DNA from: Symbiodinium natans
Lineage: Eukaryota > Sar > Dinophyceae > Suessiales > Symbiodiniaceae
Assembly (NCBI GenBank): GCA_905221605.1
Contig: CAJNDS010001591.1
Span: 60,001-124,000, forward strand
Reading direction: 5' to 3'
Length of the DNA: 64,000 bases
How positions within the stretch are numbered: position 1 is the first letter of the stretch; every line of letters begins with the position of its first letter. This document shows, piece after piece, positions 1 through 8,449 of the stretch. A program made the translations under genes and the position numbers. The notes under the pieces were generated by a model. It had not been told where the DNA came from, did no database searches, and was given only the letters and a program-made list of their open reading frames with translations.

Positions 1-990
1 TGGATAAGGAGGTGGATAAGTACGCCGCTGAGAAGGAAGCGTTTTGGCGAACCAAGGCGGACGCCAAGGACTGGGATTCCGTCCGGGCTGACCTTGAGGT
101 CTATGCTCTTGCGGGCGAGAAGGTCGCGGAGGATCCTAGGCGCACCGAGGCCTATAGAGACCTCGTATGGTCGGGTTTGAAGATCGAGCCTGGACCAACC
201 AGACCAGGGCTGACCGATGCTGACATCGCAGCCGTCAGGGAGGTCATACGGCGAAAGGCCGCTGGGTTCTGGGTGGAGGACACCACCAGGACCACGGTCA
301 GGAAGTTCGCCCATGACTGCATCCCCACCGGGCCGCCGGTCTCGTCCCAGCCTCACAGTCTGAGGGGCGAGTCCGCGCAATGGGTCGACGACAAGCTTGA
401 AGAAGAATGCAAGCGGGGTCAGTTGATCCGCGGCAGCTCGGCTTGGGGATCTGCGCCGTTTCCGACCAAGGAAATGCCCAGCTACAAGCGGCATAGGAAG
501 CGACGCTTGGTGGTTGACTACCGCCGTGTGAATGCCCGAATTAAGCGCTCCACGTACTATTGTCGGCGGGGCAGCGATGTGCTCGCCGCCGCAGTAGGTT
601 CGGTTTGGTATACCTTCGTGGATGCGGTTAGTGGGTTTAATCAAATTAGGAACACCAAGCGTGCTCGCGAGGTGTTGGCCATTGTGGCAAGATCAGGGAA
701 ATATCTCCCTGTCGGCCTCACCTTTGGCCCGATTAACGGCCCGGATGATTTCAACTTTGTGGTTGATAGGGCCTATGCCCCCGGCAGAGGTAGGCGCCTT
801 AAGTATACTAAGGAGTGGATAGCCTACGTGGATGATCTTACTGTTAGGACGGGTAGGGTCATTGATGGGCAGTTTTTCACTGATGCCCAAGCCGAGGGGG
901 CGGTGCGCGAAGCGTGCGCCAAAGGGGCAGTCGCAGCTCCGCAGAGCGCGTCGTCTGCTCTTGAAGCTTTAGGCGTTCGCGGTGCGCACA
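1..990 (+). CDS. Reverse transcriptase domain, partial
   Basis: The frame is open upstream of the first GTG (position 12) to the window edge, so the N-terminus is missing. RT landmarks appear in order (numbering from position 12): LVVDYRRVN near residue 166 (cf. VDYRxLN of Ty3-type RTs), YTFVDAVSGFNQI with the first catalytic Asp at 204, LPVGLTFGPINGPDDF (cf. the PFGLxNAPxxF motif), and the YVDD box with Asp 274 and 275. All three metal-binding aspartates are present, so the palm looks intact. A thumb-like stretch follows and the similarity then stops near position 990 with no RNase H. The reading frame stays open to 2015, but 991-1598 has no domain character and is treated as spacer. The likely role is cDNA synthesis for the element. 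Confidence 0.82.
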
Positions 991-1598
991 ACACCAAGCG
1001 CGCGAACCATGACGCGGCGCGCTCAGACCAGCATCACCCTACGCGCGTTCTGATGCTCAGGATGTTGGGGCTGTTCGGGTGTTTCTGTGTTCAGGGCGGG
1101 TGTTTTTGGGGCGGGCCGTTTCCCAGGTCGCCGGTCTGCGGGCAGAAGGATTTTTCGTCGTTCGTCGCGTGCAGCTTCGTTCCTCTGTCTCGTAGCCAGT
1201 GTTTTGCAAGCAGGCCTAGAGGTTCGGTCCAAGGTCGAAGCAGAAGCCTTAGAAGCCTTAGTGCCCAGACCTTAAGGAAACTCCCCAAACCCCCGCCGCA
1301 GCGGTTCAAGTGTGTTGTAGAGCCTAGGGTAGGTAGTCCCTCCCCGCGTCCGTGCCTGTGCACTGCGCCCCGCTGCGGGTCGCGACCAGACCGCGCGGGA
1401 GCGACCGATCGGTCGCCCGGACCTTCGTGGTCAACCACAAGGCCCCGCTGCGGGCCGTGCCCTGGCCGCGCGGGAGCGGCTGCCTACCACTACCGCACAC
1501 CGGCCCCTTGCAGCGGGCCGTGTCCTGGCCGCTCAAGGGCGCGTCAGGTTTTCCTCGCCCATCGGAGGTCCAGCAAAGCCGCGGGCCTCAGTGCCGCG
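991..1598 (+). other. Inter-cistron spacer between RT and Tpt1 domain
   Basis: The RT frame stays open by chance, but its translation is Arg/Pro/Ser/Cys-rich with no recognisable fold. The block holds three copies of a GC-rich hairpin motif (separate entry) and ends just before the ATG at 1599, which starts the phosphotransferase cistron. The abrupt loss of RT similarity could mean an internal deletion of RNase H and integrase. Confidence 0.5.
1366..1540 (+). repeat. Three copies of a GC-rich hairpin motif
   Basis: Copies start near 1366, 1441 and 1502. The core reads GCGGGCC, about seven loop bases, then GGCCGC, so each can fold into a 6-7 bp stem with one bulged G. Copies two and three differ at only a few positions; copy one is more diverged. 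The same core occurs at 2456-2490 and, weaker, at 6493-6532. The copies carry CTG where the 2456 copy carries the ATG of the third ORF. Confidence 0.6.
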
Positions 1599-2512
1599 AT
1601 GGGTGGAGGAGGGTCGAAGGGCAGGGGCAAGAGCAAGAGTCCAGGCCCTAAGGGCCGAAAGGGCCCGCCCTCGATTGACGACGTGCAGCGTATGCTAGTC
1701 CGATGCATGCGGCACGGCGAAGCTGGTTGTAGAGGCCGGTTCGCTCCGGGCGGCCTCTACCCGGTTGATGAGTTGATCGAACAACTCGGCATCACCATCA
1801 ACCAGTACAACCAGGCGGTCGCGCGCGACGCCAACCAGCGGAAACCGAGGTTGGATGCCTCGCACGCTGGTTTCCTGCGTGCCTTTCAAGGCCACTCGGC
1901 CGATTGCGGGCATCCGATGGGGTTCATGATGGAGGGCCTAAGTGAGACCGCCATCAACGATCTTATATATCGGTATGGCCCGGCCATGTGGCACGGCATG
2001 TCGTGCCAAGCCTGATCCAGAATGGCTTGATCCCCGGCGGCGGGCCGGGAGGCCGCCTCGGGGTGCACTACGTCCTAGGACACTGCCCCACGCAGTGGGA
2101 GGACGGGAGACGCGGGTTCCGCCGCGGATCGACTTGCATAGTCGAGGTCCGGTTGGCGGTCCTGCGGGACGCCGGAGTACCCATCTATGCGGGAGCAGAT
2201 GGGGTGGCTCTCACTGGCCAGATTAGAGCCACCGGCATCTCCCGCATCTGGGCGCTCCCCAAAGGCTCACCTGTTTACTCAGTCTTGATAGCTGAGTTAG
2301 AAGTGGATCGGTTGATCCAGCATGTCGACCTAAGGAGTTTAGGCGACACCATTGCGGGCCCCCACCCGCCGTTGGGGCGAGGACCGAAATTGGGCACGGC
2401 CAAGCGTCCCAAGCTGCTGCGGCCAGCAGTGGCCGAGCTCCTCGACGGTTGTGCTGGCCCCTGCGGGCCGTGTCATGGCCGCGTGGGCCGCCCAACCTGT
2501 TACCCCTCCTAA
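1599..2512 (+). pseudogene. RNA 2'-phosphotransferase (Tpt1/KptA) domain, frameshifted
   Basis: Tpt1/KptA enzymes remove a splice-junction 2'-phosphate from RNA using NAD+, and some also ADP-ribosylate nucleic-acid ends. From the ATG at 1599 a Gly/Lys-rich leader is followed by the family landmarks: RCMRHGE with the Arg-His pair (about residues 38-39), a winged-helix-like GLYPVDELIEQLGI, RAFQGHS (Arg about 94), and WHGMS matching the HGT motif. The frame stops at 2015. The continuation (LIQNGLIP..., GVHYVLG, then a C-terminal block ending in GISRIWA) lies in the -1 frame and runs to 2512. I see no obvious slippery heptamer between 1985 and 2016, so a one-base indel is more likely than programmed frameshifting. 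The catalytic residues I can judge are retained on both sides of the break. Confidence 0.72.
2456..2490 (+). repeat. Inter-cistron hairpin motif overlapping the start of the third ORF
   Basis: This copy has the GCGGGCC...GGCCGC core and contains, at 2475-2477, the ATG that opens the zinc-finger/PLD ORF; the other copies have CTG at that place. A role in translation initiation or trans-splicing is inference. Confidence 0.55.
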
Positions 2513-5500
2513 GGCCGCGCCTAAGGCCAAAGGGCGCGCTTCAGGGACTCCTAACACTTCGATCGTTCCAGCGAAGCCCAAGGTGTACCCTAGGCGCAAC
2601 GTCCCTGGCCCCAATGTCCTCGAGGCCGAAGACTCGCTCGAGGAAGAGGCAGCCCAAGAAGCTGAAGGTGTCGAGGAAGATAGTTCCAGCTCGGATCTTC
2701 CCGACACGCGGGCGCCCCAAGCCGCGGTCAAGGCGAAGGAGGACGAAGAGCCCGCTGGTGGGGCCCAGGCCGAGGGCACAGAGGAAGGAGTCCTCGAGCT
2801 CGGCCAATCGGTGGTCAGCAGCGCGAAGGAGTACCTCGCGCGGTCCGAAGCTCTTCTGAGAGCGCAGAAACTCCAGTCGAAAATACTGGAGGTGGCGGGA
2901 ACCGCGATGGTGAAGCTAGAGAAGATCACCAAGCGTGAAGAATCCCTCAAAACTCTGCGCCGTGAGGGAGAGAATCGGGCGGCCGGGGAAGGCGCCGACG
3001 GGGAAGAGGTGTCTGACGATGGTCAGGATGCCCCCGGGGGTGCGGGATCGAGCAGTTCCGCCAGGCCTTCAAGAGGCGGGACCGTCCAGTCCGCCCCGGC
3101 CCCAGAGGTGCCTCGCCCCAATGCTGACGGCCACTATGGATGCTCGGCTCCTGGATGCGGGCTGGCCTGTGAGTCGCTGGTGCAATACCACTTGCATCAG
3201 GCGGCCTGCCATGGCGCCTCTCTTCCGCCCAACCTGGGGATCAGCCCCTCCGCACCTCTTGACCCTTTTCGTCAAGACTGGCGGGGACGGTTGTTCCGCC
3301 GAGGAAAGGACGGTGGGTATGGGGAGGTGCCCATGCTCCGAGTGATTCGGTACCACAAAGCCAACGGGTACGATCACTCGAGGGTCCCGCTCCTGAAGAG
3401 AGGGGACCGAATCCAGCTTGAGGATGGATCGCACCACATTTATGGTGGTAGTCATCCACCGGGGTGGCTTCGCGATGACCCCGAGCTGGATCCCGCTCCG
3501 GAGAGCAGCGGTGGAGGGTCCACGCCCAAGAGCGAGCCCACGGAGGAGGCCGAGCCTGGACCTCCGCGGGAGGCCGCTCCGCGCGGGCGGGCCCTCGGGC
3601 CGCCGACGAGCGACGTTCAGCAACGGCTGGCAGAGCGTCGTTCCAAGCGGGATTACTCGCCGGACCTGGTGACGCCTCTTGATGAACTCCATGCCCAGGA
3701 GATCGATTCCTTCTTCGCGGGCGACCCAGCCGCGGATGGCCTTGTCGTTTTGATGCGCGCCGAGGTTCGCACTGAGTCCCACCTCAACGTTGGCCGGGAG
3801 CGAGAAGAGCCCCTGGTCAAGGAGGAACAGGAGGAGGAAGCTGAGGTCGTCAAGGACGAGGAGGTCTCGGTTGAGATGGAGGCAGGCACCGCGGATGAGG
3901 CGGACGATGTCGCCCTCCCAGCCAACCGAGCCTACGTCGAAGGCCGCTTTTACCCCTACGGCAGCTGGCGGTGCTTCTTCTGCGAAGCCATCAACCCGGT
4001 TACCGAGGACCAGTGCCTCACCACGCACGCGGGCGGCCCGAAAGCGGGCGCCCCGTGCGACGGCCGATGGATCAACGGGATCGACATCGGGTGGTGGGAG
4101 GTAGACCCTCAAACCGCGCCAGATCAATGGAGGCGGAGGTTTTCTGCCGAAGAGCTTGAAGAACAACAAGCGCGGGCGGATGCCGCGAGGCTTCTCAGCG
4201 ATGAGGAACTCGCTGAAGCCCTCCAGGCGGCCGAGGAGGCGCAGGCGGCCGAGCGCGCCAAGAAGCGAGAGCGGCGCCAGGCGGAGAAGGCGGAGCGCGA
4301 TGATCACATCAGCGAAGCGCTCCGCATTGCAGGGTGGCAGTGCCCTAACTGCTATGAATGGAATCTTTCATTCAGGCAGCTGTGCTTTCGCTGCAGCACC
4401 CCTCTCCGTTTGGCAGAGGTCGTCTCTCGCGGGATCCCTGATCCGCGGCGTGGCGAGGAGAGGAACTCCGGCTCCGAAAGCAGCCAGGACGAGCTGGAGC
4501 ACGAGATCCTTCTGGCCAATCGTGCGATGGACGAAGAAACCATCCAGCCTCTTCTTAGAAACAAACACAAGAAGAGGGGCGGTAAGCGACGTCGCGAAGA
4601 CGCGACGTACGGCAAGGGCCGCGACCCTTGGAGTGCTTGGGCAGACGCCCGTGGCAAGGGCCAGGGCAAGCCAAAGGGCAGAGGCAAGTCCGGTGCCAAG
4701 GGCAAGCCCAAGGGGAGGGGCAGGTACGCCTGGGGCGCTTACGCCGCGGGCATAGTTGCCGCGCTCCAGCCCCGCCCAAGCACAAGCTGGGTCCCAGCCT
4801 TCCCGTGCGGGTCGGCCCGGCCGCCGCCGAGTGTTCCGCTTCCGCCGCGGACCCCCTTTTTCCTGGGTCGCGGGCTCCTCAATCGGTTGATGCACGCCCT
4901 CAACGGGAACATCAACGGCTGGTGGGGCCTGGCGGCTGCAGCGTCGGCGCCGATTGCCTTGCAGTTGCACCGCGGGGCTGTGCATGTTGTCGAGGACTCA
5001 ATGCACGCGGTTGCAACAATTTCGGCCGACGTGGTCGAGGAAATCGGTCATGGGGCCAGGCGGACCGTGTGGGTCGCCGGAACAGCCATCACTCTGGTGG
5101 TAGTGATCTTGTGCAGCGCTGTTCTGTGGTACGTGAGTCGTGCCGTTGCCAATCGCATTGCGCATCTGCGACATGGCAACACCGCGGCCCCTGAGGCGCG
5201 GCTGTCTCAACTCCTTGGCTCTGAAGCGACGTTTGAGGTCGCGAGCACCAAGAAAGGGGTGACCCATAAAGTTTGGGTGCACCTCAAGGAGGAGACAGCT
5301 GCCTGTGGCTGTCGTGCTTACCTAGCAGAGGGACGCTGCGGGCATTGCGATGCCGCAATGGACACCGCTCGATCCCTAGGGTTTTTGCACGTGGCCCAGC
5401 GAGGCGCGGGTCCTGCGCTCACTGACTCCATTCGGAATACCGCATCCGAAGCCCTAGCTAAGGGTAAGGTGGTGTTGGGTTTGGGGAACAGTGAAGGATG

Positions 5501-6329
5501 TTTCTCCCAACTTGCGGCCAAGAGCCGCGGGCTCTCCTGCTTTCAGGGGCTCGCGGGTCGTGACCTGGCCGCGGCCCCAGCAGATGGAGCGAGCGCAGCC
5601 CACGCACAGTCCGGCTCCGTGCAACGTGCCGCCACTGCCACTGTGGCGCGCACACCCAGCCGGAGGAACAAGGGCCCAGTCCCCGCTAGGAGTTCTCCAG
5701 TCAAAGAAGCGGAATTCCTTGCGGGCGGGCCATACGTTCAGGCCGCCCAAACGCTGCTTGGGTCTGGAGCAGCAGAGGATGTGATCTACATCCGGGCGTA
5801 CAGCTTAGATTGCCCATCCTGCATCGAGGCAATCGAAGCGTCGCGTAGCAAGGGCGCAAGCGTTCGGATTGTCGCCGACATGGGACAATGCCACCGCACC
5901 AAACTGCAGTGGCAAGCGTTGAAACGCTTGGCGGCTGCAGGCGCCGAAGTGAAGGTGGGTTGCGGCACATCCGTGCGCGACGCCTATGCTCGCGACGGCC
6001 GCGGGGCTAAAGTAGGCACCGGGATCCAAGGGCTGCACCATGCCAAGGCCCTTTGCCTACTGCGGCCTGATGGCGCGGTGGTGCTGATTGGGAGCCTCAA
6101 TTTTTCCACAAGCAGCAAAGCCAATGCGGAGGCAGGGCTTAGGCTTGAGGTCCCCAAGACGCACCCGGTCGCGCAGTCCTACATCGAGGATTTCCAGAGG
6201 GTGTCGGCTGAGGCATTCTCCCTCGATGAGGCGGTTGCAAAGCGCCCTCAGTTGGAGCGAGCCAGTAGCTCCAACGTTGCTGGCATCGCCACTCGTGCCC
6301 CCAACACTGCTCCACAGGGTATCGAGTAG
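2475..6329 (+). CDS. Large ORF: C2H2, RanBP2-type and SWIM zinc fingers, membrane segment, PLD/Nuc domain
   Basis: The frame is open from 2352, but the ATG at 2475 sits in the repeated hairpin motif and is preferred (1284 residues). Visible from the N-terminus: Pro/Lys and acidic low-complexity; a C2H2 finger (CX4CX12HX4H, about 223-245); a RanBP2-like finger beginning W498-x-C-x2-C; a charged helix; a full RanBP2-type finger (C623, C626, C637, C640); a Gly/Lys/Arg-rich basic stretch; a hydrophobic segment about 865-888; a SWIM finger (C944, C946, C955, H957); and a single PLD/Nuc-like domain from about 1100, with H1189-x-K1191 and GSLN (1206-1209) then NAE. The Asp of a classical HxKx4D is displaced by a three-residue insertion. 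PLD-family proteins of this size are nucleases or phospholipases acting as dimers. A role in handling nucleic acids of the element is inference. Confidence 0.8.
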   Translation: MAAWAAQPVTPPKAAPKAKGRASGTPNTSIVPAKPKVYPRRNVPGPNVLEAEDSLEEEAAQEAEGVEEDSSSSDLPDTRAPQAAVKAKEDEEPAGGAQAEGTEEGVLELGQSVVSSAKEYLARSEALLRAQKLQSKILEVAGTAMVKLEKITKREESLKTLRREGENRAAGEGADGEEVSDDGQDAPGGAGSSSSARPSRGGTVQSAPAPEVPRPNADGHYGCSAPGCGLACESLVQYHLHQAACHGASLPPNLGISPSAPLDPFRQDWRGRLFRRGKDGGYGEVPMLRVIRYHKANGYDHSRVPLLKRGDRIQLEDGSHHIYGGSHPPGWLRDDPELDPAPESSGGGSTPKSEPTEEAEPGPPREAAPRGRALGPPTSDVQQRLAERRSKRDYSPDLVTPLDELHAQEIDSFFAGDPAADGLVVLMRAEVRTESHLNVGREREEPLVKEEQEEEAEVVKDEEVSVEMEAGTADEADDVALPANRAYVEGRFYPYGSWRCFFCEAINPVTEDQCLTTHAGGPKAGAPCDGRWINGIDIGWWEVDPQTAPDQWRRRFSAEELEEQQARADAARLLSDEELAEALQAAEEAQAAERAKKRERRQAEKAERDDHISEALRIAGWQCPNCYEWNLSFRQLCFRCSTPLRLAEVVSRGIPDPRRGEERNSGSESSQDELEHEILLANRAMDEETIQPLLRNKHKKRGGKRRREDATYGKGRDPWSAWADARGKGQGKPKGRGKSGAKGKPKGRGRYAWGAYAAGIVAALQPRPSTSWVPAFPCGSARPPPSVPLPPRTPFFLGRGLLNRLMHALNGNINGWWGLAAAASAPIALQLHRGAVHVVEDSMHAVATISADVVEEIGHGARRTVWVAGTAITLVVVILCSAVLWYVSRAVANRIAHLRHGNTAAPEARLSQLLGSEATFEVASTKKGVTHKVWVHLKEETAACGCRAYLAEGRCGHCDAAMDTARSLGFLHVAQRGAGPALTDSIRNTASEALAKGKVVLGLGNSEGCFSQLAAKSRGLSCFQGLAGRDLAAAPADGASAAHAQSGSVQRAATATVARTPSRRNKGPVPARSSPVKEAEFLAGGPYVQAAQTLLGSGAAEDVIYIRAYSLDCPSCIEAIEASRSKGASVRIVADMGQCHRTKLQWQALKRLAAAGAEVKVGCGTSVRDAYARDGRGAKVGTGIQGLHHAKALCLLRPDGAVVLIGSLNFSTSSKANAEAGLRLEVPKTHPVAQSYIEDFQRVSAEAFSLDEAVAKRPQLERASSSNVAGIATRAPNTAPQGIE

Positions 6330-6492
6330 GCTGCGGCCAGTCGGCGCGGCGTGGAATGGTTTCCACGCGATTTCTTAGGCATCACAGCGCGGCACGCTGT
6401 CGTGCCTCTTTTGATTGTGTTTTGCTTGCGGGCGAAGAGCCGCGGCAGGGGTTTTCCCTGCCCATTTTGCCTACCCCGCACTTTTCTTCTCA

Positions 6493-6532
6493 GCCCGTTG
6501 CGGCTGCTGCGGACCGTGTCCTGGTCGCGGCA
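6493..6532 (+). repeat. Diverged copy of the inter-cistron hairpin motif
   Basis: The core is recognisable (TGCGGACCGTGTCCTGGTCG) with compensating changes that keep a stem: GGACC pairs with GGTC. It follows the stop of the large ORF by about 165 bases, which places a copy at every cistron border of the unit. Confidence 0.45.
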
Positions 6533-7032
6533 ATGCGCTCGCCGAAGCGCGTGTGAGCTGCATTGCCTGCGGCACAAGCCATGTGCGCGGCTCTCGCTGA
6601 GTCTGGTAGCCCGTAGGGTAGTTCCGGATAGGTGAGTAGCCGTAGCCGTAGCTTAGGACCGACCGTGTACAGTGTACCATCTGTACCATAGATTTCAGTG
6701 TCTGCCGTAGCAGTCCTCAAGGCACTCAGTGGGCTCTGTGTACTGGAGCCTCGACTCAGGTCATGCAAAAGACCGGACCGCCTGGTTTAGGCTGGTTTGG
6801 AGGGTCACTCGTTTGGGTCGTCTCGTTTCGCGTGTCTTCGTTTGCGGGCTTGCGCCCAAAGCCGCGACGGACGCCCGCCCTCCTTGTGGAAGTCACTCAC
6901 CGGAGCCTCGGCTGAGGGGCGAATGTGAGCTGACATGAGTGCATATGCATCTTCTGCTCTGTGATGCATTAGGACTCGGCAGACCACCTTGTAGTTTTCC
7001 TTTGCATGTAGAGTTTTGCAATTCGTATCAAT
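6533..7032. other. 3' flank of the retroelement unit, no gene
   Basis: No coding block is convincing here. The stretch holds repeated CCGTAGCC units near 6641-6655 and, at 6704-6721, CCGTAGC followed by TCAAG, which resembles a collapsed spliced leader. A small GTAC-containing inverted repeat lies at 6667-6690. Confidence 0.35.
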
Positions 7033-7051
7033 GCCAATATTTTGGCTCAAG
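7033..7051 (+). promoter_or_regulatory. Spliced-leader-like sequence (SL relic or SL-RNA-like)
   Basis: ATTTTGGCTCAAG (7039-7051) matches the last 13 bases of the dinoflagellate spliced leader exactly and is preceded by GCC with a 3-base insertion. ATTTTGG is also the Sm-site-like part of the leader. The following TACC...GTGC / GCAC...GGTA can fold into an 8-bp stem with a bulge, which could fit an SL-RNA tail, but the normal GT donor after the exon is imperfect. A relic from a reinserted mRNA is equally possible. Confidence 0.45.
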
Positions 7052-7408
7052 TACCGAGCTTGTGCCTTTGAGCACGGTAGAGTCGTACAGTAGCTCTTAG
7101 GTTGCTGTGCGGTCCGACCGGACGCACTCAGGCGTAGCTGCACAAGTGCTTGAACTCGCGAAGTCGCAAAACAGCGTGACCGGGCTGTGATTGCATTGGC
7201 TTAGTGCAAGTCCAGTGCTGGTCGACTTCACAATATAGATAAACTAAAAAATCGGAAAATGGTGTGCATATATGTATATATATATATATAACCGATATAT
7301 TCACGGCAGCTACGACGATAGCATCTGCCCAGGGTAGTGGAGCCACGACCGGGCGTCTTTGACGCCTTCAATGCTGCCTCTTGGAGCTGCAAAGGGGGCA
7401 ACCGCGGG
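7052..7408. other. Spacer with short (TA)n tract
   Basis: No gene is seen. A short TATATA run lies near 7270-7290. Confidence 0.5.
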
Positions 7409-7545
7409 GTTTAGGGTTTAGGGTTTAGGGTTTAGGGTTTAGGGTTTAGGGTTTAGGGTTTAGGGTTTAGGGTTTAGGGTTTGGGGTTTCGGGTTTAGGG
7501 TTTAGGGTTTAGGGTCTATTTAGGGTTTAGGGTTTAGGGTTTAGA
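7409..7545 (+). repeat. Interstitial telomere-type array (TTTAGGG)n
   Basis: About 18 units of TTTAGGG run head to tail with a few variants (TTTGGGG, TTTCGGG, a GGTCTA break near 7515). TTTAGGG is the plant- and dinoflagellate-type telomere unit. Its position between genes marks it as interstitial unless this is a scaffold end joined by mis-assembly. Confidence 0.9.
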
Positions 7546-8369
7546 CTCCGCAGTTCTGCGTTAAAAATAGGGCACGTGGCAGCACAGCATCCTGGGCGAT
7601 TTAGCTAGACCGCATACAAGGGCCCGTGTACCTTCATGTTACGAAAGGGGTCCACACGAAGTGGTTCCGTACCTCCTCCTGCAAAAGCTTCTTCAGCCAG
7701 CTGTGGTCGGATGTGATCCTGCCCAGCATTCCTGATGGCTCCTGTGGAAGGAGGATCGAGTAGTGTCTACTTGGTCCATCCTGCCGAGCATGTGGACTCA
7801 TAATGTTCTTCGGTTTGTGGGTCTGCTGGCCTTTGAGGACTAGGCGCGGAAGAGTTTCGGGTTTAGGGGGGTCGCAGTGCAAGGTGGGTGTTGCAGCAAT
7901 CCGCTTTGGCAGAGAAAGTTTATTCATCATCGTCGCAGCCGTCGTCTTGCTGTAGTAGTCCGGGTTGTAGCCGCTGGAGTGGTGTGGGACAGGATTCCTG
8001 TGTGGCGGCCTTCGTAAATTAGCCAAGGAAGAGGATGGCGCCGTTTCCATGTCCGAAATCGTGTTGGCTTCTCAGAGGGCGGCTTCGAGTCCTTCTGGAA
8101 AAAATCAGTTCCTCATGGACCCATGGGCACAGTGTTTCTGGGGTTTAGGGCTTAGGGCTTCTAGGGTTTAGAGTTGAGCAAAAGGGGAGACATGTTAGGT
8201 GGCCCCTCGAGCCTCCACACCCTCACGCAGTGAGGTCTGGCCTGATGAGGCTTCGGGGCGATCTGAACAAGGTTGACACTTGGATGATACTGAGTCCACT
8301 CTCCTTTAAGTATAGCGCAAGTCGCAGATGCCCTTGGCGGGGGAAATATCCAAGCAGCATAACCTGGTG
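7546..8369. other. Spacer, no supported gene
   Basis: A 138-codon open frame on the - strand (7634-8050) matches no family I know. On the + strand a short frame beginning ATGTCCGAAATC (8048) could be a first exon. A degenerate telomere motif lies near 8139-8175. Confidence 0.35.
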
Positions 8370-8370
8370 C

Positions 8371-8446
8371 TTTAGCCGGACCCCTGGAACAAACCAAGGA
8401 CATAGTGATCACGCAGATGGCCTTGGAGAACTTGCACAAGAAGCAG
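8371..8446 (+). CDS. Isolated coding-like exon, unidentified
   Basis: Between a CTTTAG acceptor and a GTAACT donor the + strand reads PLEQTKDIVITQMALENL and on to HKKQ, with protein-like composition. There are no recognisable partner exons, and the function is unknown. Confidence 0.25.
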
Positions 8447-8449
8447 GTA

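Larger units (their letters stand above)
1..6620 (+). mobile_element. Retroelement-like unit: RT, Tpt1/KptA, zinc-finger/SWIM/PLD ORF
   Basis: Three coding blocks lie head to tail on the + strand: a reverse transcriptase (open at the left edge), an RNA 2'-phosphotransferase domain broken by one frameshift, and a 1284-residue ORF with zinc fingers and a PLD-like nuclease fold. The same GC-rich hairpin motif recurs between RT and Tpt1 (three copies), exactly at the start of the third ORF, and just after it. That argues the three blocks belong to one polycistronic element. No integrase, RNase H, long terminal repeats or poly(A) tail can be seen, so the class is uncertain; the RT itself is closest to Ty3/gypsy enzymes. 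The right boundary is a guess placed after the last hairpin copy. Confidence 0.6.

Noticed and set aside
991-1598. Middle part of the 667-codon ORF as protein
   Set aside because: Composition is not protein-like and it carries inter-cistron hairpins; the open frame looks accidental in GC-rich DNA.
7409-7545. CRISPR-like array
   Set aside because: The units are contiguous telomere repeats without spacers; no cas genes and a eukaryotic context.
7634-8050. 138-codon ORF on the - strand
   Set aside because: No family resemblance, no splice or neighbour support, and opposite to all recognised genes.
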